Of a DNA stretch of 64,000 nt, positions 23,034 to 35,577 are shown one piece after another. The notes beneath the pieces were generated by a model, which did no database searches, was not told the origin of the DNA, and worked only from the letters and a program-made list of their open reading frames with translations. Each line of letters starts with the position of its first letter. Within the stretch, counting starts at the first letter, position 1. Made by a program: the position numbers and the translations under genes. This DNA is from Trogon surrucura (lineage: Eukaryota > Chordata > Aves > Trogoniformes > Trogonidae). The stretch covers positions 142,642,518 to 142,706,517 of the forward strand of contig CM036617.1 of assembly GCA_020746105.1 (NCBI GenBank), read 5' to 3'.

Positions 23034-24424
23034 ATATTTCTTAACTTTTGCTCAAGATAAAGTTGCTCTGACCTCTAGATACCCCCAAATTCAAATGCAT
23101 TTGTGTGCATCACTGTAAGTAAACAAACTTCCTTTGGGGGGTAGGATAACATTTATTTGTGCTCAAAAATGTTTAATCAATGTCCTCTTGAAGGACATAG
23201 TTGCTTTCTGTGTACCTTATCTGCTGCATTTGTTACAAGTAGATATGCCTGCTTCTGGAGTTAGTAAAGACAGGTGATTCACATAATGGGCCAGTTTAAA
23301 AGGTAACTCAGAGAAGACAAAATTAAAACAATACAGAGGCTGAAAATATTTTCTTCCATAAGTTTCTTCTCTCCCTACAAAATGATTAAAGTTTTTATGC
23401 TGACATATTAGGGCAACTGCCATATTGCCTTAAGCCCTTCAATTAAAAATTGCCTCAATGTCTTCAATTCACAACGCATTTGTAACAAGACATATGAATA
23501 TGGCCTTAATGCTGGGATGGTTACAAAGTCATACGCCGGTGTAGATGACCAGACTGAATGAAAAATACATTCTATTTCAACTCAAGGTTGAGATACAGAA
23601 GAGGAACCTTGTGTTGCTGAAACATGAATAATTATATGGCCAAATATTGTACTGTACTCAAATCCCTCAAATTCCACTTAGTTCCACTTGATTCATAAAC
23701 CAATGTGCCTCTGTGAAGACCTGAATAGTCGTTGTTGCCCGTGTATCCACAACCAGCTACGGAAGGATTAGAAGAAGTGAAAAAAGTGAGCTGTGGAAGC
23801 TCCTCTGTGTTGATGTTCTCTCCTGGCACTAGGCCTGGTTGGGGGATTGCCTAGAAGCAGACCAGATGCTTTCTTAATGTGGGACCTGGAGTGAAAGAAC
23901 ACTTCCAGGTATTGCAGCTGGATCCTAGGACACACTCTCATCCAGTCAGTCAATATTTTTCTGTATTGATTTGTTTGCCACGCTGTGCCTGCTACGTGGT
24001 CTTGCCTTTTGGCCTTTGCTGAGTTCACCCCATTTTCCTCATGAGGTGCCTTGCCTGGAGGGCTAATCTATTCCTGTTTCCCTCAGACACCTCATTTAGA
24101 ACTAAACAAGGTATTTAAATTTCCATCTGAATGTCAGGCTTCATATTGGAGCTTTTGGAGTAGAAAAGAAATACATTTCTCTAAGTTTCCAGTCACATCC
24201 TATTAGTTTCTAGTCAGTATGTGTAACGTGGCCTTATAACAAGTGCCATAGCAAGTCATGGTGTTTTCCTTATGGTAGCAACCAGTGATCCATAAACACT
24301 GTGCTGGCTGCTGTGGAAACACTCACTTGTCTTAAATGTTTTACAGAACCAAGATTAGTGAGGTGTAAAAGGAAATACAAACACCTTTATTATCGATAGG
24401 AAATAAAAAATGAAGAGTTATTTA
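23033..24424. other. No recognised feature
   Basis: AT-rich sequence flanking the CR1 5' truncation point. No repeat family or coding frame that I can support. Confidence 0.4.
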
Positions 24425-24525
24425 GAGCTTCTCCCAAGTTCGGATGGGAGACCCATCTCACAGCTCCAGCTCCCTTAATGCCAGTCCCAAGCTCTAGTCA
24501 CCAAAACTACCCTTCTCTTAGTAAA
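24425..24525 (-). mobile_element. tRNA-derived SINE remnant, MIR-like (minus strand)
   Basis: Read on the minus strand: GTGACTAGAGCTTGGGACTG, then GGGAGCTGGAGCTGTGAG. This parallels the tRNA-like head of MIR-type SINEs (GTGGTTAGAGCA..GGGACT..). It is decayed and the core and tail are not clear. Confidence 0.4.
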
Positions 24526-25914
24526 CCTTTAAATGTGGTGTCTTCTTCTCCAGCACAGGCCACTAGATGCTTCCAGTCTGAATGATATAACTAAATTTTA
24601 ATTTTCTTTCTACATGTACAAGAAAAGGATGCAGAATATGTTGGACATCTTATAATTTCTTAAGTGTATTTTGGTAACTTTAATTTGATAATCCTTCTAG
24701 AAGCATTTTGTGAAGTGATAATCTCAGGAGACATGATTTGGTGGCAGCAATAATGCAAGGTATTTCAGGTCTGACTGTGAAGGAGGTCAGGGAATTTGGT
24801 AGATCCTCCCCAAAGCAATTTTTTTAAAAAAAAAGATTAAAATAAGGCAATTTATTTTCCTAGAGGTAGGGATGAGAGGTCTTGTACTGGAAAACCTGAA
24901 GCTGTGTTGCTGCTGAATACTCTCTAGTCTGAAAACTCTGATGCAGAAAGGAAATGATAGAAAATTTCATTTAATATCTGTTATATGTCCTGACCAACAC
25001 TACATCCACAAAAGATAAGTGAATACGCATCTTGAAAAAAAATCACATTTACTGAAACACACAGTTTAGTAGCTGGATCCTTTCATCCCACTCCCTATGT
25101 TTTGTTGAGCTTTATCTTAAATTGCACTGTGAATATTTCTGTACCACAAAACATCTATGAAGGCTCATTTCTTACTTATGATTCCAAGGAAAAATGTACT
25201 ATTACCATGCTAATTTGGAGAAGGGGATGACAAATGAACAGAACAGACTGCAGAATTAAGAAAGATGACATCCCATGTAAGATATACAATATTAAAAAAA
25301 TTAAAGCAAAAGAAAGAGAACAAAATGCTAAGTCAGGAGTAGCCTTGAGGTACTTTGTCTGTCATAGTGCATGTGAGTAAAATATTGTTAATTAACAAAG
25401 GTCAAGATACGCTTAAGGAGTAAGAAAAAAAAAAATCTGATATAAAAATTAACAAAGCCTATTCAACAAACATTGACATTTCAAACCTGATGCAAATCCT
25501 AGAACTGGTGATAAAATAGCCCACAAGAGTTGCCAGAGGCCTTAGTGCAGGTGATAAATCTGAGAAAGAAAATACAACAGTACATGCTCTGTTACGTGTA
25601 AGAATATTCCAGGTCTATCTATACATACATCCTATATCTGACAACATCCAGGAAGAGACAACGAAGGAGTTTGCTCTCTCTATTTTGTTTTCCCAGTGAA
25701 TTGTAGCTCAAGGTTTTAGCCATGTTATCAGAGCACTTGTTAGATCTTGCTTTTGTTAATTTGTCTACGATACCATTTTGAACCTGTTTATGCATATCTA
25801 AACTATCTTGCAATGGTGAGTTCAACATGTTAGTCACAAACATGGTATTTCCTTTAATTAAGTTGATAACTGCTGTTTTCGTTTGCTGTCCTTTATTTCT
25901 TGTACAATTGAAAG
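24526..25914. other. No recognised feature
   Basis: AT-rich single-copy sequence with no repeat family or coding frame that I can support. Confidence 0.4.
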
Positions 25915-26380
25915 GAAGGAGTGGCCTTCTTCTTCCATATGTTTTGTTTGATCTGATGGACCCTCTTCAACGACTGTTCTCCAGGTTGAAGAGTCCTAGT
26001 GTACTCAGTCTAAAGTTGTACAGAAACCTCCCATGCTTTTGATCATTTCTGCTCCCCAGGTGTACTTTCTCTCTATCATAGGCTTTCCAGAACTGTATGT
26101 AAGATCCACAGTGTGGGGTTACCAGGGATTTGTATTACAGTATAATGCAATATATCTTTTCTTTGCTTCTCATTTCTCTCCCAGTAATTCTCAAATGCCT
26201 TTTCACTGCTGGCCTCAGATGGCTTTTTTAGAGAACAATTCCAATGCGTCCTTTGTGAGTGCTAGCTGCTTATCTAGGGATTTACCAGTACAGAAATTCT
26301 TAGGGTTCTTTCTTATTATGTTTTAGTTTGCATTTACTGACTCTGAACTCAGTCTACTACTTTATTACCCTGTCAGCTGA
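25915..26380 (-). mobile_element. Ancient CR1/L3-like LINE, 3' part (minus strand)
   Basis: The segment follows the reverse complement of an old CR1 for over 400 bp: CTTCAACGACTGTTCTCCAG, GTTGAAGAGTCCTAGTGTAC, CCATGCTTTTGATCATTTCT, CCAGAACTGTATGTAAGATC, GGGGTTACCAGGGATTTGTA, and later AGTTTGCATT. Order and spacing agree with the family. Many substitutions show great age. It covers the ORF2 C-terminal end. Confidence 0.75.
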
Positions 26381-27924
26381 AGCTCTTCACAGTCATCATA
26401 ATTCTGAGTACCTTGAATAATTTTGTAGCAACAGAACACTGCCACCCATAAAATGCTAAATAATCCTAAATTACTGGCTTTTGTTGCCACTGCTCGTAAG
26501 AGAGAACAAGTCTCATTAACACTTTGATCGTACAGGTCTATTGTATTAAGAGTATATTCAATCATTCCATCCTTTATATAACACAGAGAAGGAACAGATA
26601 AACAGAAAGATGAACATCCTGACAGAAGAACGTGTCTGTACTATGGAAGGGATTTGTGTATTGCAGGTCAAGTCTGGGTGAAATGAAGTCAAAAGAGCCA
26701 GTAGTGCAAGTCAATTACATCAGCAAGTATCTGTGAACTCCAGGGATCTCTTTCTCCACCTGTGATGGATGTTCAGAGGAACCCTCAGGGCCTTGCTTTG
26801 GTCGATGCGTACAGAACTGCTGTCCCAAACTGAAGTTACTGATGATTTATCACCACCAATATAATAAACCTCCTTAATTTGTAAGCCTAGCTGCTGGACT
26901 CTTCACGTCTATTATCCATTGCGTCAGAAGATAAACCTTTAACTGTGTAACCGTGGCGATCCTTCAGTGATTCCATTCAGAAAATATGTAAGAGGAGCCG
27001 TGTATGGTGTTTGCCTCTGATTCTGTTGCGTAGTCAAAATACAGGAGATTTATTCTCAGTCGTTGAACCAGCCCCCCTTTCTTATCTTCCTGACAGCCCC
27101 CCTTTCTTATCTTCCTGACAACCACTTGCAACATCTGTCAATGCTTATTTAGGAGTGCACCAAGACACAAAGGGTGCTAGGACAATTACTCTGAGATATG
27201 TACTCCATTGTCAGGATGCTCTTGTCTTGGCTTTGAAAAAATATGTTCAATGGGAATAAGATAAAACCCTGTGACTTTTTTATGGTTTAGAAAGTATATG
27301 TTGGCAAAAGCTTGTCTCTCACAAATGCTGTTTCTTCTTCAAATAACATCAGGGGAAAACCCCATCATTACTCTTTTTAACTGTTGTAAAACAATAAGCT
27401 ACTCTACCCAAATAACATATGGCATCTTTCTCCTTTCAACCTGCAGTATATCTCTTTGACAGACTTCAGAAAATCCTCATGGTCACAGGGGGACAACACT
27501 GACAGATACAGAGCTCAGGAAAGTAAAATGAAAATTTTCCAATTGTTTCAATGGGAACAGATCTTGTCAAAAGAAGGAAAAGGATAAGACAATGGAATTT
27601 CAGCTGATGGGAATCGATGGTCCTAGAAAGCCTAATGTGTCTGCTGACAACTGCAGAAAGATGTATTTCCTTCAGGGTTTTTTGGGTTTGTTTTTTTTCT
27701 ATTTGTTTTATTACTTTTTTTTGAATACTTGTATGTTTAAGGACAGTTGTGTTTTAATGCCTATTAGTGTTGAAAAAAACAAAGGAAGGGCAACTTACTT
27801 CACTTCCAAACTAAAAGAAAATTTAATGCATTACCTATTTTTTTTAAAACAAATTGAAACCAGCTCATTAAATGTGAAAAATAACAATTAAAAGCACAGA
27901 CACAAGCAAAAAATTACTGTCAAG
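26381..27924. other. Mostly single-copy stretch, no gene seen
   Basis: A two-copy 25-bp tandem repeat at 27069-27118 is the only structure that I can point to. Frames up to 99 codons are AT-rich with no domain. Confidence 0.4.
27069..27118. repeat. 25-bp tandem duplication (2 perfect copies)
   Basis: The unit starts CAGCCCCCCTTTCTTATC and ends TTCCTGA, and occurs twice without mismatch. Identity of both copies suggests a recent event. Confidence 0.93.
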
Positions 27925-28008
27925 CATCACAAGAGCCCCAATCCTGCATGCATTTATGTGCTAAGTTCTGGGAGTGCCTACTGAACTGCAACTGACACAG
28001 GATTAAAT
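27925..28008 (+). repeat. Diverged palindromic amniote repeat (copy 6)
   Basis: CCCAATCCTGCATGCATTTA, CTGGGAGTGCCTACTGAACT, GACACAGGATTAAATGCCCG. AATCCTGCA at one end and the CAGGATTA-like end pair with each other, as in the AATCCTGCA ... GCAGGATTAGGCCC palindrome of this family. Confidence 0.55.
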
Positions 28009-28104
28009 GCCCGAAACCCTTTTTTATACGGGAATATTTGCATGGCCTAGGTGTTAATGCACACATTTTCACAGAAGATGACATTTTTTTTTCACCTATC
28101 TAAG

Positions 28105-28165
28105 GCTAGATTAAAATCCCACTGAAACTGATGGAAAGTATCCACACGTCTGTAGAAGTCAAATC
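28105..28165 (+). repeat. Diverged palindromic amniote repeat (copy 7)
   Basis: AATCCCACTGAAACTGATGG, AAAGTATCCACACG, TAGAAGTCAAATCAAG corresponds in order to the CCCACTGAAGTCAATGGAAAGACTCCCATTGACTTCA motif. Weak. Confidence 0.4.
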
Positions 28166-29855
28166 AAGTCCATAAGAAAAACTCACCACCTTCGGGTGTT
28201 CAGTGCAGCACGAAGTATCTGTTCTTTGGGTTGTCCTGTTTGGACAGGTGTGTCTGATGGTGCTCAGGTAGGGCTAACTAGAGCCTGTAAACCAGTATAA
28301 ATATTTCCACATTGTCTAAATAAATAGTGCTGAGTGTGTGAAGGAATGTAGAGAGGTCATCTGCCTACAAATGGGCTGGTGGAGGGTGGTGGTATGGGGA
28401 GGAAGAAGGAGAGGCCAAACAACTACTGAGTTGCTGTGTGACCCTTTTTTTGTGAGGTGAAAGGGAAGAGGCTGCCCAACATGGCTGCATCCAACTTGGC
28501 AATCAAGTTTGCATTTACAAAGGTGGATTGGATATCTTTCTCATTACAAATCAATCTGCAATACACATTTACCTTTACACTGCTCTTTAAAGATCAGAAT
28601 TTTTCCTTTTTCAGACTGACGCATATCTATAGCTCTAGACAACTTTCTCTTCTTACAGAAAAAACACACATAAGGGAAAACCACTGCATCTCACAACATC
28701 ATGCTGAAAACTTAGGTTGAATGAACGAGGCAAAATTGCTAATAACTATGGTTGCTCAGTAGGTAGAATATAATTTGTCCGCCTCCCGTTCCATTCAATA
28801 TGCTGAAGAATTAAAAAGAAGCACAAATGCTGCAGTGTAGTTTAAATGAAAGTACTACTAGTTGAATTAAATATCTCAGATATTAAATTACTTCCCTTGC
28901 TCATTTCGTTTATTGACTATAAGGGAGACTTGCTCAGTACTTGGCCAGAGTAGATTTCTGCTCAGATTTGTAATCTGGGTGGCTCTGAAAGCGCTGTGTC
29001 TACTTATATGTATATACACATAAATTACTGTTTAATCATATCATGAAGTCAGTGACTAAAAGTTTCAGGCCTTTATGACTGGCTAGCATCATGGGCAATC
29101 TGAGGCACCAGAACTGTCCCCAGTATTTACATGAAATGTTACAAAGCTGAAGTTATCCTAACTACAACCACCTTACATCTACAAGATTTAGAATATCTAT
29201 GAAAAGGCTAATACTACTGTTTAGGTCTTTCTGTAACGCTCGGCATAACAGCCCCGTATTGCTAGGAGCAGTAAAATTATCTGTGAGAGACCACATCAAG
29301 TTGATTCTGTGTAGAGAAACAGTCTTCTTGTCTCTGGAGAACACGTTTGGGTCTATGACAAGTGGGGGACACAGGGATCATCTGACCCGTTCATGTAGGT
29401 CTGAACTTCACCTTCCAGTGTTCCTGGGGATCCAAACTCTGTGGCACTGCAAAGCATTTTGATGGGGTGCCATATGTGGCAGACTGGTTCAGGAAGCTGC
29501 TGTGCACCTACAGCCAAAAAAGGAAGTTTTGCTTGTACTTATGGACAAAAATTCAGAGAAAAGGCTTATTTTTCCAGTAACTAGAATACTTTGAGATACA
29601 CTGTCAGTGTGCCTATAGTAACTACGTCATAATCCTTCTAACAGCCTTAAGGATCCTGTAATATATTTTGCAGTTATAATGTGAGATACGTGTCTATTTT
29701 GTGAAATGATTGACAATTTAAAGAATTCTACAACATAGTCTCAAGTGTGGAAGTAACTGACTGCATGGTTCTGTAGAAATACATGTGTAGAAAAATAATG
29801 CCAAGTGTTGAGAAATTAATGAAACTTTTAGTAAATGACTAGCTGAAACAATGAT

Positions 29856-29899
29856 TTTGCAAAATGACTGGAAATTTTAGTCATTTTGCAAATGACTCA
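29856..29899. repeat. 14-bp inverted repeat plus AP-1-like site
   Basis: TTTGCAAAATGACT, a 9-nt spacer, and AGTCATTTTGCAAA form perfect arms. The second arm runs on into TGACTCA, the AP-1 consensus, within the near-palindrome GCAAATGACTCATTTTGC. Three copies of the ATGACT/AGTCAT core lie within 75 bp (from about 29835). Confidence 0.85.
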
Positions 29900-30317
29900 T
29901 TTTGCAGTGTGTATAGAGTGTACTTATGCATTTGCAAGTGAATTTAATGCCCAAGAAAATGAGGGACTACCATTCAGTCACTACTCCCTGGATTCACATC
30001 CCAGTACTCTGAACTTCTCAGACCCAGTACTAGTAACTCATCTGTCTCTTGACCTGAGCTGTCCCTGTTAACCGTAGGTTTGCTGGTAAGATGATTTTTT
30101 GTTGGGTGTTCACCGAACAGAAGTATGTTCCTCTCTTTCACTTCTGCTCCAAGTAAATGTAAGAACACATGTTTCTGGGCTGAGAGTGTGATATGGCTCA
30201 TTGGCTGCTTCTTGCTAAGCTAACTCAAACGTCTCTGCAGTTTAAAAAATCAGCAGAATGTCCGAATGCCAAAAATTCTACAACTAAATATGCAAACAGT
30301 TACCACGTTTGTGCAAC

Positions 30318-30333
30318 TGTGTGTGTGTGTGTG
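30318..30333. repeat. (TG)8 dinucleotide repeat
   Basis: Eight TG units, followed by a degenerate GAGAGCCTGTGGGTGTGC stretch. Confidence 0.9.
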
Positions 30334-30584
30334 AGAGCCTGTGGGTGTGCACGTGCTTGTCCACAGCAAATGCACACTCGCACAGCCTGCCACTAATCAC
30401 TCTGCGATGTTTATTCATGGCTCATGAGGATGCATTCAAAGAACAAATATTTGGGTTTGGAGTGCATTAAATGGCATTTTTTAAAAAAATAATTTAAAAA
30501 AGGTGTTTCTTGAGGAAGGAGACCCTTAACAACACCACAATGGGTTTTCTCTTCTATGGTGTTAAATGGGCTGATTGGTAGAAA

Positions 30585-30710
30585 CTACTTGAGATGATTG
30601 TCAAACTGTAAACTGTGTGGGACAGAGACCATCTTTTCATACACATGCACAAAAATATGTAGAACCCAGTTTACGACCAATGGTGGAGCCTTGGTTAAGG
30701 CCTTTTCCAG
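30585..30710 (+). mobile_element. L2/MIR-type 3' end remnant (plus strand)
   Basis: TGTAAACTGTGTGGGACAGA then GACCATCTTTTCATAC, and further on GGAGCCTTGGTTAAGGCC, follows the pattern (ATTGTAAACTCTTTGGGGCAGGGACC ... GGGGCC-rich end) of the old L2-type 3' end shared with MIR-like SINEs. Diverged, no coding part. Confidence 0.55.
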
Positions 30711-33239
30711 GAGCAGAGAGCTTCAGTATCCAGGCCTTTTCACTTGCCCTGTCCTCAGCCATGACACTATCTTAAATTTCTTATGCCAGCTTGCTTAGTT
30801 CATTAGTTGATGACACTATTAAAAAATTATAGAACATGTGCTGATCACTTGAAAGTGTTTATACTAGAAGTTTTGACTGTAGGTATCAGGCTGGCGAAAA
30901 TGAATATACACATCTGTGTCCACCCGCATCCAAAAATGAACATACATGTCAGCATCCACTGTGTAATTCTTCTGTAGCAGCCGAAAGAATCTAGAAGCTG
31001 CTTAGTAAAGGAAATAAGCAAAAGGCTCAGTTATTCCCAGAGAAACCCTGCATCTTCCTTTGAGTGATGGACATTAAATTCTGCATTCCATTGCAGCTAG
31101 CTGGAAGGCACTCATCAGAGTAATGTAGCTGCATATCAGAATGGGATTTATGGTAATAGGAGCAATGAAAAGTAGCCAGAGGCAGGACTCTCTTTGTCTT
31201 GGAAAAGTTGTAGCTGGAAGATGTTTGCCTGCCATCTTAGTTGCCTTTTTTTTTGTTATTACATAAGCCCAAACACCAGGAAAATTCAACTATTACCTAA
31301 ATAAGAGGAAAGAATAATTGGAGTTGTTTAAGCAAGACTGGAAGAAAAGACGCTTTCAGATTTCTGAACCTTTTGTAATTCACTGTCCATATGGCTATGG
31401 CTACATTTCCCAAATGAAATGACTGGCGATTGATTTTCCACATGATGGTCTGGCTACCCAGAAGAGGGAGGACTCTTATTTTACTACCGTCAGACAATCT
31501 CACCTCCCAGTTTCATGTGACAAATGCTCAAAGTGACCAACTGAAAGAGTGACCCTGAATCTCCTCTGACTGGCACGATCTGCCTATTGTGGAGTTCGGC
31601 ATCTGACTGCACAAACAAAGAGAAAAGAACCATGCTTCAGGTACAAACTCATAGAAGTTTTCTTTCAACAAAAGATACCCTTGAGTCCCCAAATATCATC
31701 CCACTTCTCTTGTTTAGTCCTTTTTTACCTAGTTTGAACTTAGGTTGCACAGAGAAAAACACATTTTTTGCAAGGCTAAACTACCAGGTTCTCAGATCCT
31801 ACCAGCACTGTACAGAGTTAAAAATCCTTTACAGAAAGTAAAAGGATTAGATCAAATCTTTTGGCGATCTGGTGAAACTTTTGTTATCCAAACACAGGTA
31901 TGACTTCATAAGTTTTCTAAAGCAAACCTATACTTAAATCGTGTGAGACACTCTGAACTAGAACATAGTGCCACAAAGTGCCTTCCAAATATTTATTTTT
32001 AGGGAGAGGACAGTTCAGGCTTAGAGGAGATTGCCTTCGTGAAAATGCAGTAGATAGCACATCTCAAGCATGAGTTAAAACAAACTTGATTAACCACAAA
32101 ATCCACTTCTGTTCTTTACAGTGTGAATAATATTTCAAGATTTTATATATCACATCCATACGTATATAACGCACATTGGCACACAAACACACATGCATAG
32201 ATTTGAGCACAATGTTAGACAGCATATACGCATATACACGAGTTTCTGTCTGCATGTGTAATAGCAGCCAAGTAAAGAGATCTTTTGTCTGCCGATATCA
32301 GCACATTGACCTGGATATGAAATAATGATGATACAACTAAAGCAGTAAAGGAGCAATTGCTTCAGAGTAAATTTACTCAACAGCTAGGAAAAATGAATAT
32401 ACAACATGAACAAACTGAAAACAGTCTCAACCTTTGTTGCTTCCCAACTGCCATGACAATATTTGGAAACTAACTGTGAAACATACACAAGGACTGGCAT
32501 CATTTCTTGGGCTTGCTGCTTACTTTTTCCAAAAAAGGGACCTTCAGACCTGTGCACCTGGAGAACACCATATACAGTTAAAAAAAAAAAAAAAAAAAAA
32601 GGAAAATACTCAAAAAGACTTCTTTGCCTCCAACCCTAACAAGACTTCTTTGGGGATGTAAAAATTCAGTAATACTGAACAGTTACTAGGGGTAACCCAA
32701 ATGCAATAGCCAGAATCCTTTTTCTAGCCTGTTATTTTATAATTTAGCAAAATGTTTAAATGACCCTTCACTTGGTTATTGAAAAAAAATTAATTATTAG
32801 GTGCAAGAAAGTCTCTTCAGAAGGCTTTGGGCTTTAATGTGTTTCACAAAACACCCAGAGTGGAATGAAGGTGCAAAAATCCTGCCAAGGGTTTAGTGAA
32901 TGGATAAAGTGTTAGAGGTGATGTGTGTTTTCAGAAGACATTAGACAGTATAATTTCAAAATTGGGACAGGACACTCTCCCCTTTTCCATATGTAGTCCA
33001 GGTGTTAAAGCATATGGGCACACAGCCTTAGATAGACTGCATCCTTACAGTCTTATTCAGGTAAGATGTTTAAGGATGAAATGAATGGGAAAGGTCAGAT
33101 ACTCAGCTTGGGCTCCTTGAAATCTCTTTAAATGATATCTTTAAATGCTAAATACTAGACTATGTCTGCCACAGTAAATGAGTATATATTCTGACTCCTG
33201 TACATGTCACAGTTCTTATCCATCTCACTTAAAAGCAAG
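30711..33239. other. Mostly single-copy stretch, no gene seen
   Basis: Apart from the A21 run at 32580-32600 I recognise nothing. Short minus-strand frames around 32064-32380 are AT/CA-rich chance frames. Confidence 0.4.
32580..32600. repeat. Poly(A) homopolymer, 21 bp
   Basis: An uninterrupted A run. The upstream 200 bp do not resemble any gene or repeat that I know, so a retrocopy origin is unproven. Confidence 0.9.
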
Positions 33240-33345
33240 GACATGAGTCCAAAACCAGGGGTTCATTCTCTCATACTGACATTACTAGCTAAAAGTTGAT
33301 GGAGCTACACCCATTTTAACCTTGATACAAGAGAGAAATCAGAAA
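33240..33345 (+). repeat. Diverged palindromic amniote repeat (copy 8)
   Basis: AAAAGTTGATGGAGCTACAC then CCATTTTAACCTTGATACAA, followed by GAGAGAAATCAGAA, matches the order of AAGTCAATGGAGTTACAC ... TTTACAC ... GAGATCAGAA in this old family. Confidence 0.5.
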
Positions 33346-35577
33346 CTATAGAAAGGAATCCGTAATCTGTATCTGAAAATTTGGAAGACTGGTGAAGAAA
33401 AAGCAAAGACAAAACCTAGATGTGAGTTTGGCAAGTGGTACGAATCCCACCTCAAACTACTCGGGAGCTTTGGACACTCAAGCTCTGCTTTCAAATCTGC
33501 TGCTGGGTCTGGTGCAATCTTAAATCTGAGGTGGATAAATAAATCATGACACCAAGAGAGTAACTTTTTAACTTCCTTTATGTACAGTGGGATTCTTTTT
33601 ATAGTCAGTCATTCCTGATACCTGCCTTGCAGACAGGATTTACAGCTGTTTCTTAGAAACCCCTTTGGCTGGCCATTGTGCTTGCTGTTTTCTTTCTAGC
33701 CAGCAGGGAATGCTGGTGTATGGAAGCAACTCTCGCTTTCCCTATCACATGCAGAAATGCCTTTTCCTCAGTGAGGAAAGTATAGAAAACATTCCCTGCG
33801 CAATCAGGAATTTGTTTCTGGAACAGCGGTGTCCAGACAAAATGCCAACCTGGTTTTCAAGTGCAGAGTACTCTTACCTTAGTCTACCCTGCTTTGTGAA
33901 GGTTTCTATCAGTCTTAAAGTAGGACATCCTGCTGTACAGCACTTGCTACTAGTGCTTCAGCCAGCAAGGATCTTCATGCTTCAGTTGTAGAAGACTTCG
34001 CTTGCCTCTAGGCTGGATGACATACTGGTCTTTCAGTTGCCAGCCTCTATTCTTAAACGTGTAAATGATCCAAGGATTTCTCAGAGCTTGACACAATATG
34101 ACAAAGAAAAGGTATTTATGTTCCATGACTATTTTCCCTTGTCAGACCCAGTAAGGACAGCACACAGATGTACTTTAAGACATTCAGTAGCCTCAAGAGA
34201 GAAAACCCTTTTGGCAGACATCCTTGTTCAATAAACATAAGTTTTTTCTAGGTTTTAATTTATAGCTCTGAAAATCAGTATCTTTTCCATTCTGTGTCTG
34301 ATGATACTGAAAGCTGGAAGTTAATAGTACCATAAAAAAACCCAAAAGCCTTGTTTCCAAAACCTGTACACATTCTTTACACCTTTAGAATCAGAGGATA
34401 TTTGGGAGCAGATTCTCCAGAGTAACTGAGCTCCAAGACAAATTTCCATGAGGACATTCTGCATTTTGCACTCAAAATGTGCAGTCCTCAAGAACAAAGT
34501 TGCTCCACACTTACCGTGCCCCTCAAGAGAACCAAATGGAGATGTCTGCCAAAGGAGAGAGGCAAGAAGGATGATACTGTGTTTGGGCTGCCGTTGCAAA
34601 ACTGCTGGGAAGGAAAGGAGGCAGTGAATCTGTGGCAGAGAAATGCACAAGTTTTATCTGACTTAACCTCCCAGATCATAAATCTGATGATCTTGGGGGA
34701 CAACCACTTTGACAACCAGTCACAAGCCTCTGGCAAGCACTAGCATAGGGCCATAGGGATGGCTGCCAATATCCACAACAGCAAGGGCTGTAGTTTGACA
34801 GCTTGGCAAGGAGCAGGGCATAGCAGAGTTTCTGTCACCCTGGGGTTTTGTGCCTCTGCCTCAGCTATGGGTACTCCAAATGCCCAATGAGAAGTGACCC
34901 AAATGAGTGGTCAGACTCTTAAATCCTGTGCAACATGCAGCATGATGAGACAGGCAATGTGGCTGCTACACATGGGAGGTGGCAGGTTGTGTGTCACTAG
35001 GAAGAGGGTGCTGCAGCTGGAAGAAGAGAACGCATTGTCTCCTGGGACTTCTGAGTCTGGGGTCCCACCAGGTGTCAGGCACTCCTGCTGTCATGCCGCA
35101 GGGTCATTGTCCCTATCTAATACATGCATGCGTATAAATGCCCATACAAACCATATACTAGATCCAGCCAGTGGCTGAATTTTTGTAGAGGACGACCACC
35201 AGCCTGGTACAGAAGACACTGATTGGGGTGGTGAGCTGTTGTACAGAGCTGCACATGGATAAAGTTATATCTATCCATGTGAAGACAAAAGAAAAATGTC
35301 AACTGCAGGAGAGTTTTGATTTATATCTAACAGACTAAACTCAGCTACATAGAAGAGCTTCTACTCTTCTCTTTGAGTCTATCTACTACCTGTAGTAGGA
35401 TTGTCTGATCCACACATCAACTGCCATGGTGTGAGCAGCTGAAGACCCTCTGAGTTTGACCCACCTACATTTGTGAATCGATAAGCTATGCATGAACCTA
35501 TCCACGTCTGAGCATCTGGTGCTGTGCCCCAACCCCTACATTGCTGAGTGGGAAGGCTTTAAGGAAGCCATTTCAGC
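33346..35577. other. No recognised feature; 33.7-kb open frame considered
   Basis: A 108-codon frame at 33665-33991 (TTG start) runs through an acceptor-like TTTCTTTCTAG at 33689-33699 but lacks a good donor and shows no known motif. 34.3-35.3 kb has overlapping frames on both strands without protein character. Confidence 0.35.

Larger units (their letters stand above)
28166..30584. other. Mostly single-copy stretch, no gene seen
   Basis: Holds a 14-bp inverted repeat (29856-29892) and a TG dinucleotide run (30318-30333). No repeat family or coding frame supported. Confidence 0.4.

Noticed and set aside
33665..33991. Possible exon after TTTCTTTCTAG
   Set aside because: No credible donor, TTG start, no motif.
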